A stretch of DNA of 27,270 nt, taken from the IMG/VR virus record IMGVR_UViG_3300030328_002043, positions 1-27,270 of that record, one strand, 5' to 3'. Each line of letters starts with the position of its first letter. The stretch's first letter is position 1. Positions 22,682-27,270 of this stretch are shown here, piece by piece. This DNA is from a virus. Under the pieces are notes generated by a model, which was given only the letters and a program-made list of their open reading frames with translations, ran no database searches and was not told the origin of the DNA. A program made the position numbers and the translations under genes.

Positions 22682-24599
22682 ATACACCACCCGCACAAGC
22701 AGGGTCAACACCGAAATTACTGTCATCGTCATATTCCATTATCTTAGTTAAATCAACTTCTTTCAAAACATCTAACATTCTATCATATGTTTCTTTATCA
22801 CATGATTCAAAAGGTGCTTGAACATACACACTCTCATCATTAGGGAAACAAGATAATCCATTGTAGAAATGTCTGTTGTTCCACATCCATTCACCTACCT
22901 CGAACCATTTATCTTTATCAATGTAAACTGTTGCAGATACATTGTGAGTATTTTGTCCATTGTTGTGTCCATGCTTGACCCAACCAACGGATGTTTCCTT
23001 TACTCTTTCTAAGAAATCAAATGTACTTTCATTTCTTTTAATTAACGCACCTTCGGGTGCTTTCTGTGGTATCTCTATAATCCTACCATCTGGATTGAAC
23101 TCATCATCTACAATAAGTTCTGGATGGTTTTGTGTTAGATAATCACATATTGCTTCTGTCTTACCTACTCTTATTCTTCTAATGTAATACTCATCGTGCC
23201 AAGCGTGAATACCTGATGATGAACCTAGAACCATAGAAGCAGTCCCAGATGGCTTAACACAAGTTACTCTTGATGCTGCATTTATCCCCAACATAGCAGC
23301 CCACTTAGCATTGACATCCTTAGCCATTAGAGCCGTTCCTGTAACGTCTAATCCCTTCAACCTATTAGATGCTAGTCCAGTCATTGAAACGCCTAGTAAC
23401 GCATCTTTTTCAGTAGTGGTTCTCCATATATCTCTAAGGTAATGGAAGTCTGTATAGGTGGCTTGCATTGTACCCAATATAGTCGCTGCTCTAACTCTAT
23501 TTTCTAAATCTTCTTGGTCTTCAACAGTAGAACTATTTACTTCGGTCAAATTACAAAATTGATAGGGTCTAAGAGCAATCTCACAACAAGGATTCGTTCC
23601 CCAATCTTTGTCGTTTGTTAGGTATATTCCTGGCTCACCAGAACCACCTGCTTCTACACGTTCCCACAATCCTTTGAAGAAAGATTTAGTTACTCTATGT
23701 CTTAGTAAAACAGCAGAATTATTCGCTCTAAATCTTTGTGAATTATCAACATAGAAATCACCTGCTTTACAGTTAATCATATGTTGGTCATCAGCACTAA
23801 ATAAACTGATTAATGCTGCTCGTCTATTACCACCTGCTGTAACAGCATCAGCAATATGACACATAATATCGTGACATTCTAGAGTTGTTAATCTTTCACC
23901 AGTATTCTTTGATTGAAGTATTCCTTCAACTTTAACCATACATTCACGCAATGGTGTTGCTCCTGGTGCTTTTCCACCTCTTGTTTTTAATCTAGTTCCT
24001 TTAGGTCTAATATCATCATAGATGAATCTTGGAGTTTGACTTAACTCACCTGTATAAGAACGGAATAGTTCTTTTACTGCATCAGCCCATCCAATTATAG
24101 AATCTTGAATTACAATCTTTCTAGTTCTATTCTTGTTTGGCAATACAATTTCTGGTAGTTGTTCTACATGATGTCTTTGAACAGAATAACCTACACCTGT
24201 TCCATTCATCAATAAAAACATACATTCGTGAAAACATTCTACTGAATCAACTGGCATGTATGCACAATTGTAGATAGAATTAGGGGATACTTCTATTGCC
24301 TTACCTGCATATTGCATTGAACGCATAGATGGAAGTATCTTGAATGTTCTAACGTAATTATTGTAAACATCTTTTAATTCTTCTTTCATTGCTCTTTTGC
24401 TTTCATCGCTACCATCAATAGAATCAATTTTTCTTAAGTGCATATCTAAGTTTCTGTCTACTATTTCATCCCAAGTTTCCTTTCTATATTCATGTGGAAG
24501 CCATTTAGCATACTTCATGTAAACCGTGATATCACTCATAATTTTGCTTGCTCTATTGTCATCGTCATCATCTTTTACTATACTTTTAAGTTCGTTCAT
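22671..24599 (-). CDS. nrdJ: Class II (adenosylcobalamin-dependent) ribonucleotide reductase
   Basis: A 642-residue reductase of the monomeric Lactobacillus RTPR type. Seen are PSMRSMQYAG, NGTGVGYSVQ, the NPCCEIALRPYQFCNLTE block with the radical and redox cysteines, CVKPSGTASM, and a C-terminal ACAGGVCEI that carries the shuttle cysteine pair. NCAYMP holds the partner cysteine. The family reduces ribonucleotides with a radical made from adenosylcobalamin, without oxygen and without a second subunit. The chain is about 100 residues shorter than the Lactobacillus enzyme. It supplies dNTPs for viral replication and implies that the host makes or imports B12. The start has AAGGTG upstream. Confidence 0.95.
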   Translation of the reverse strand: MNELKSIVKDDDDDNRASKIMSDITVYMKYAKWLPHEYRKETWDEIVDRNLDMHLRKIDSIDGSDESKRAMKEELKDVYNNYVRTFKILPSMRSMQYAGKAIEVSPNSIYNCAYMPVDSVECFHECMFLLMNGTGVGYSVQRHHVEQLPEIVLPNKNRTRKIVIQDSIIGWADAVKELFRSYTGELSQTPRFIYDDIRPKGTRLKTRGGKAPGATPLRECMVKVEGILQSKNTGERLTTLECHDIMCHIADAVTAGGNRRAALISLFSADDQHMINCKAGDFYVDNSQRFRANNSAVLLRHRVTKSFFKGLWERVEAGGSGEPGIYLTNDKDWGTNPCCEIALRPYQFCNLTEVNSSTVEDQEDLENRVRAATILGTMQATYTDFHYLRDIWRTTTEKDALLGVSMTGLASNRLKGLDVTGTALMAKDVNAKWAAMLGINAASRVTCVKPSGTASMVLGSSSGIHAWHDEYYIRRIRVGKTEAICDYLTQNHPELIVDDEFNPDGRIIEIPQKAPEGALIKRNESTFDFLERVKETSVGWVKHGHNNGQNTHNVSATVYIDKDKWFEVGEWMWNNRHFYNGLSCFPNDESVYVQAPFESCDKETYDRMLDVLKEVDLTKIMEYDDDSNFGVDPACAGGVCEI

Positions 24600-24600
24600 T

Positions 24601-24984
24601 TTAACACCTTATTGCTTTTCTATACGGCATCTCTGCTAGATTGGTGAATGCCGCACACCATTGACCGTTCTTTTTAACAGTCCATTGCTTCTCTACTTTG
24701 ATATCCCAATCTGGGAAAGTATCGAATGCTTTATTTCCATATTTATCATATAACTCAGAAAAGTCTGTGTAAGTCTTTCCTTTGTATTCTATTTCCATTT
24801 TGCCATCACATACGATAACAGCCTTTTTGCTGATAGCGAATACATGACCAGTAGGATAAAAGTCTGCTCTAACAACAGCCATATCCTTGTGAATCAAAAA
24901 ATCATTCTTAGCATTCCAACCAAATATATTCATTATATTTAGGAATGCATTTTTATCTATAAAATTAACATTGTCTTTAATCAT
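24601..24984 (-). CDS. Unknown protein before RNR
   Basis: About 127 residues from ATG 24984, which has GGGG 8 nt upstream. The longer frame to 25035 would start inside a hairpin and is not favoured. The chain is alpha/beta with many aromatic residues (NIMNIFGWNAKNDFLIH, DFYPTGHVFAI, KMEIEYKGKTY, DTFPDWDIKV, KQWTVKKNGQWCAAF). No family is recognised. It ends one base before the RNR start and could be co-regulated with it. Confidence 0.7.
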   Translation of the reverse strand: MIKDNVNFIDKNAFLNIMNIFGWNAKNDFLIHKDMAVVRADFYPTGHVFAISKKAVIVCDGKMEIEYKGKTYTDFSELYDKYGNKAFDTFPDWDIKVEKQWTVKKNGQWCAAFTNLAEMPYRKAIRC

Positions 24985-25002
24985 ATTAATACCCCAATGG
25001 GT

Positions 25003-25040
25003 GAGGGTGGGTAGTGAAGGCTTCATCTTACCCAACCCTC
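25003..25040 (-). promoter_or_regulatory. Strong imperfect hairpin after the Ubl gene
   Basis: A 38-nt inverted repeat with three paired blocks, GAGGGT/ACCCTC, GGTA/TACC and TGAA/TTCA, closed by a 3-nt loop and separated by small bulges. It begins 11 nt after the Ubl stop and lies before the ATG at 24984. A shorter pair (ACCC...GGGT) follows at once. No U-run follows on the coding strand, so it may be an RNA-processing or stability element, or a terminator of unusual type, rather than a typical intrinsic terminator. Confidence 0.65.
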
Positions 25041-25051
25041 GAATAACTCAC

Positions 25052-25258
25052 TTACTGAGTTCCGCCAACTATTGCTGGAATTAGGTCTACTGAAGTTACA
25101 GTATCCCAACTTACTTCTGATATCATTTCTCTTGATGTCAGTTCACCGTCAATGATTACCCAATGAGATGGGTGGTCATTAATTTGGTCTATCACCTGTG
25201 AACTAGTTTGGTTAACTAATTCAGTATGTCCAGATTCATTCATTATTGTCAATAACAT
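25052..25258 (-). CDS. Ubiquitin-like protein (ThiS/MoaD/SAMP type) with a Gly-Gly-Thr-Gln end
   Basis: A 68-residue protein with beta-grasp layout: a first hairpin (MLLTIMNESGHTELV), a helix (SQVIDQIN), a strand (WVIIDGELTS), then REMISEV and a final strand DLIPAIVGG. This parallels ThiS, which ends in VIAGG after an REQW-type segment and an xxILLF strand. The diglycine is Gly65-Gly66, followed by Thr67-Gln68, so the two last residues must be removed to expose the Gly carboxylate. The JAMM peptidase at 17653 could do this and the ThiF/E1-like enzyme at 18693 could activate it. It could act in protein conjugation or as a sulfur carrier. GAGG lies 8 nt before the start. Confidence 0.72.
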   Translation of the reverse strand: MLLTIMNESGHTELVNQTSSQVIDQINDHPSHWVIIDGELTSREMISEVSWDTVTSVDLIPAIVGGTQ

Positions 25259-25267
25259 TTTTATTCC

Positions 25268-25489
25268 TCAATTATTCTGTGTTTGCCTTGCTTCTAAAAG
25301 CCTTGCAGTTAACAAGTTAATAGTTTCTTCATACCTAGCGGCTAGAACGGTTAAGTTCTGATTCGCATTTAACAAGTTCTGGTAGCCTTCACTTACCTGA
25401 ACAAGATTGCTTGTCAATTCCTCATTCTTTTCACTAAGTAGTTTTACGTCATTTTCTAGTTCCTTTTTACTTCTTCCTTTTTCAGTCAT
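25268..25489 (-). CDS. Coiled-coil protein
   Basis: A 73-residue protein that is nearly one continuous amphipathic helix: a basic start (MTEKGRSKKELEND) followed by Leu/Val/Ile heptads (VKLLSEKNEELTSNLVQV, NLLNANQNLTVLAARYEETINLLTARLLEA). It should dimerise or bind another coiled coil. GGAGG lies upstream of the ATG. It ends nine bases before the Ubl start, so the two may be functionally linked, but no direct evidence shows that. Confidence 0.72.
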   Translation of the reverse strand: MTEKGRSKKELENDVKLLSEKNEELTSNLVQVSEGYQNLLNANQNLTVLAARYEETINLLTARLLEARQTQNN

Positions 25490-25494
25490 TTAAT

Positions 25495-26637
25495 TTACCT
25501 CCAATTTCCTTTCAGTTTTTTTATTTGCTCACTTGCTTGTTGTTTAGTAAGTTCGTCTATATCCCCCTCATATCCTAACCTTACTAAAAACTGCTTTTGC
25601 TTGTGAGTTGCCATTACCTTTCTGCTATCTCCATCTAATATATTCCAAAGAGTGGAGATTTGAGTTTCAGTTAGCGTGTGTCCTCTGAGCATTAAGTTCT
25701 TGACATTATTTAAGAAGTTTTCCTCCCAAGAGTTACTTCCTTGTTCTTTAACGAAAGGTTTTACACCATAAAAGTCGCATACGTTTCTAAAATGTTCTGA
25801 AAATTGTATGTTCTCTACTTCTTCAGCAACTTTTAATCTTCTTTTTATTTGCTGTTGTTTAATGGTTAACTGATTTTCATCATGTTTTTCTAAAACCTTT
25901 TTTCTTCTTTCAATAAAATCATCCTCTTTTTTGACAATTGCTTCAGCCTTATCTACATTAAAATAGAACATTAGTAGGTCATTCCATAGTTTTTCATTAG
26001 GATAACCTCTAGTTTCTATCTGTCTTTTAGCGTTCTCAGGATGATTCCATCTCCAAACAATGCTAGGCATTTTATATTCTGGTTCACCAAATTGGCCAGA
26101 GGATACCTTTCTAATATAGGTTCTATCTCTATACATTTTAAGACCTGAATCGAAATACCTTTTACCGTCCTTTCTAACATTAACACGTAAATCTAAGTCT
26201 TTTATTCTATCGAAGTATTCTGAAAACTGTTCACCATTTTCTCTCCACCATGCCTTTTTCTTTAGTGTCTCAACTCTAACAGTAATCCATTCTTCAATCA
26301 TTTCATCAGTTATCATTTCATCAGTAAGTGATGGATTTTCTTCTTTGATTGCTCTAAAGATTAAATAAGAATTAATATGGTCTGAACCAACACATTCTCT
26401 TACACCATTTTCCGTGTTAAGAATCTCAAAGTGATAAACTATGTCATGTCCACAAAGACATTTTCGTGAATGTTTAGCAGCCCAATCTGGCATAGCAGAT
26501 AATCCACTCCACCACACTTCTCCAGTAGCAATCCATTCGTGTTTTGCTTCATCATAGTTATCAGCAACAGATAATTCAACCATATTGTGTATGAGTTTCT
26601 TATCCCATCTACCTGTTCCTAATTCTCTTCTAGTCAT
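25495..26637 (-). CDS. Phage-type CxCG zinc protein with C-terminal KQxxFL helix domain
   Basis: A 380-residue protein. Near residues 59-95 is a CLCGHDIVYHF...NTENGVRECVGSDHI block, a CxCG...N...GxxxxVGSxxI pattern known from many uncharacterised phage proteins, though the usual second cysteine pair is incomplete. The middle is long, charged and helical. The last 35 residues (THKQKQFLVRLGYEGDIDELTKQQASEQIKKL) match a small helical motif often found at the ends of phage DNA-related proteins. The function is unknown; DNA binding is plausible. The start forms an ATGA overlap with a micro-gene. Confidence 0.72.
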   Translation of the reverse strand: MTRRELGTGRWDKKLIHNMVELSVADNYDEAKHEWIATGEVWWSGLSAMPDWAAKHSRKCLCGHDIVYHFEILNTENGVRECVGSDHINSYLIFRAIKEENPSLTDEMITDEMIEEWITVRVETLKKKAWWRENGEQFSEYFDRIKDLDLRVNVRKDGKRYFDSGLKMYRDRTYIRKVSSGQFGEPEYKMPSIVWRWNHPENAKRQIETRGYPNEKLWNDLLMFYFNVDKAEAIVKKEDDFIERRKKVLEKHDENQLTIKQQQIKRRLKVAEEVENIQFSEHFRNVCDFYGVKPFVKEQGSNSWEENFLNNVKNLMLRGHTLTETQISTLWNILDGDSRKVMATHKQKQFLVRLGYEGDIDELTKQQASEQIKKLKGNWR

Positions 26638-26723
26638 CTCATCACCACAGGTCTACATCTTCCCAATTCTTCATCATAATATTTGTACTCAGGTAATTCA
26701 GTATTACAACAAGGACACATCAT
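26634..26723 (-). CDS. 29-residue Cys-rich micro-protein
   Basis: Joined by ATGA overlaps to the genes on both sides. The product begins MMCPCC and has another Cys at residue 23, enough for a small metal site (CPCC...C), followed by a basic end (RPVVMR). It may be a truncated zinc knuckle. The double overlap supports translation; nothing more can be said. Confidence 0.5.
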   Translation of the reverse strand: MMCPCCNTELPEYKYYDEELGRCRPVVMR

Positions 26724-26890
26724 TCTTCTTCGCCTTCCACTTCTTCAAGCATAAGGTAAGCGAGTTGATACAATGTGTCTTTCTTGTCAGCAGAAAGATT
26801 GTGTTTCCCCATTATGTTATGTAGGGTTTTCCTATCTTCTTCACTAACTCTTCTTGCTATTTCCTTTATCAATTCGTAATCGTAATTCAT
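26720..26890 (-). CDS. 56-residue helical acidic-tailed protein
   Basis: Start and stop are both ATGA overlaps. The sequence is helical throughout (YELIKEIARRVSEEDRKTL, SADKKDTLYQLAYLMLEEV) and ends VEGEEE. The acidic tail is encoded by the ribosome-binding region of the next gene. No family is recognised; the size and helices could fit a small DNA- or protein-binding adaptor. Confidence 0.6.
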   Translation of the reverse strand: MNYDYELIKEIARRVSEEDRKTLHNIMGKHNLSADKKDTLYQLAYLMLEEVEGEEE

Positions 26891-27042
26891 TCTTCCTCAC
26901 CGATTCCTAATATTTTCATTCTTCTAATTTTATATTCTTCTTTAGTTCCGTCTAAGTGTTCTTGGTACTCTACACCATTCACAACTCTACGGTATTGATT
27001 TCTTGTGCATTCAAATCTTCTAAGATAATAATTATCGCTCAT
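26887..27042 (-). CDS. 51-residue basic protein
   Basis: Joined to both neighbours by ATGA overlaps. It is rich in Arg and Tyr (YYLRRFECTRNQYRRVV, YKIRRMKILG) and ends GIGEEE. The conserved-looking strand-turn (VVNGVEYQEHLDGTKEEYKIRRM) suggests a small beta-hairpin fold. The function is unknown. Confidence 0.6.
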   Translation of the reverse strand: MSDNYYLRRFECTRNQYRRVVNGVEYQEHLDGTKEEYKIRRMKILGIGEEE

Positions 27043-27197
27043 TCTTCCTCACCCATGTAATAGTCTATTCTTCTTAGCACCATCTCAAGAACTTCAATCC
27101 AAGTATTAACGTCATAATCCCAATCATCGTTGATTGACCTTGCTATCTCCGTGTTTAGTGTTGCTTGCATTTCATCTCGTAGTTTCTTCATTGTCAT
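27039..27197 (-). CDS. 52-residue helical protein
   Basis: The start is an ATGA overlap with the partial gene at the right edge, and the stop overlaps the next start. It is helical (MKKLRDEMQATLNTEIARSI, VNTWIEVLEMVLRRIDYYMG) with an acidic end, GEEE. The function is unknown. Confidence 0.6.
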   Translation of the reverse strand: MTMKKLRDEMQATLNTEIARSINDDWDYDVNTWIEVLEMVLRRIDYYMGEEE

Positions 27198-27270
27198 TCA
27201 ATCACCACCTTTTCATTGCATGCTCTACACATGTCTTTATTTCTGCTTATTATTTTTCCACATTCGCATT
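27194..27270 (-). CDS. Zinc-ribbon protein, C-terminal part (partial)
   Basis: The frame enters from the right edge and ends at 27194. The visible 24 residues begin CECGK and contain CRAC, a CxCG...CxxC zinc-ribbon pattern, with a short end (NEKVVIE). Only the last part of the protein is in the window, so the length and family cannot be judged. Its stop overlaps the next start as ATGA. Confidence 0.55.
   Translation of the reverse strand, partial: CECGKIISRNKDMCRACNEKVVIE

Noticed and set aside
22682-22732. Longer N terminus of the protein after RNR
   Set aside because: The extra 17 residues lie within the RNR coding sequence and a GTG with a better ribosome-binding site exists at 22681.
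24985-25035. Longer N terminus of the protein before RNR
   Set aside because: The earlier starts fall in a strong hairpin; ATG 24984 follows it and has GGGG upstream.
1-27270. tRNA genes, insertion sequences, CRISPR arrays or attachment sites
   Set aside because: None was recognised on either strand: no tRNA-like arms, no transposase and no direct-repeat arrays.

Overview
The window is AT-rich and coded almost entirely on the minus strand: about 48 genes read from right to left with almost no space between them. The gene set is an archaeal replication and transcription kit: split family B DNA polymerase, PCNA, RFC small subunit, fused PriS-PriL primase, RPA-like ssDNA-binding protein, RecA-like ATPase, XPF/Hef-type nuclease, Cas4/RecB-type Fe-S nuclease, ATP-dependent ligase, TFB, a PC4-like protein and a B12-dependent ribonucleotide reductase. 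Compact overlapping genes, many tiny proteins, one strand and no translation or metabolic housekeeping genes point to a tailed dsDNA archaeal virus. The content resembles magroviruses of marine Group II Euryarchaeota. That assignment is inference from gene content; no structural gene is visible in the window.

Layout, right to left (direction of transcription). 27270-26634: a chain of five micro-genes, three of them ending in a Glu-rich tail made by the ribosome-binding/start junction. 26637-25268: a CxCG-type protein and a coiled-coil protein. 25258-25052: a 68-residue ThiS/MoaD/ubiquitin-like protein ending in Gly-Gly-Thr-Gln. A strong hairpin follows, then an unknown gene, class II RNR and three small proteins. 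21582-17653: E2-like protein, TFB, ThiF/E1-like enzyme, tail-anchored Myb-like protein and JAMM protease. 17656-12261: secreted lipoprotein, zinc protein, PC4-like protein, two putative histone-fold proteins, DNA ligase, a LAGLIDADG-like remnant and a P-loop ATPase with a PIP-like tail. 12264-8941: Pyr_excise-type protein, RFC small subunit, small membrane proteins and the RPA-like protein. 8863-1: RecA-like ATPase, PCNA, the two polymerase halves separated by three micro-genes, Fe-S nuclease, primase, Hef-like nuclease and a DUF3987-like ATPase that runs off the left edge.

The most interesting system is a putative virus-encoded ubiquitin-like pathway: a Ubl precursor with a two-residue tail after its diglycine, a ThiF/E1-like adenylating enzyme, a protein with an E2-like (UBC) N-terminal region and a JAMM peptidase that could mature or deconjugate the Ubl. 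All four components lie on the same strand within about 7.6 kb, and three sit beside a virus-encoded TFB. The second notable feature is the polymerase, broken just before motif C, with three translationally coupled micro-genes in the break and a His in place of the first Asp of motif C.

Genes are joined by ATGA, TAATG or short 8-20 nt overlaps, so most starts below were chosen from these junctions and the Shine-Dalgarno-like sequences before them. All functional calls are made by eye from motifs; no database search was run.
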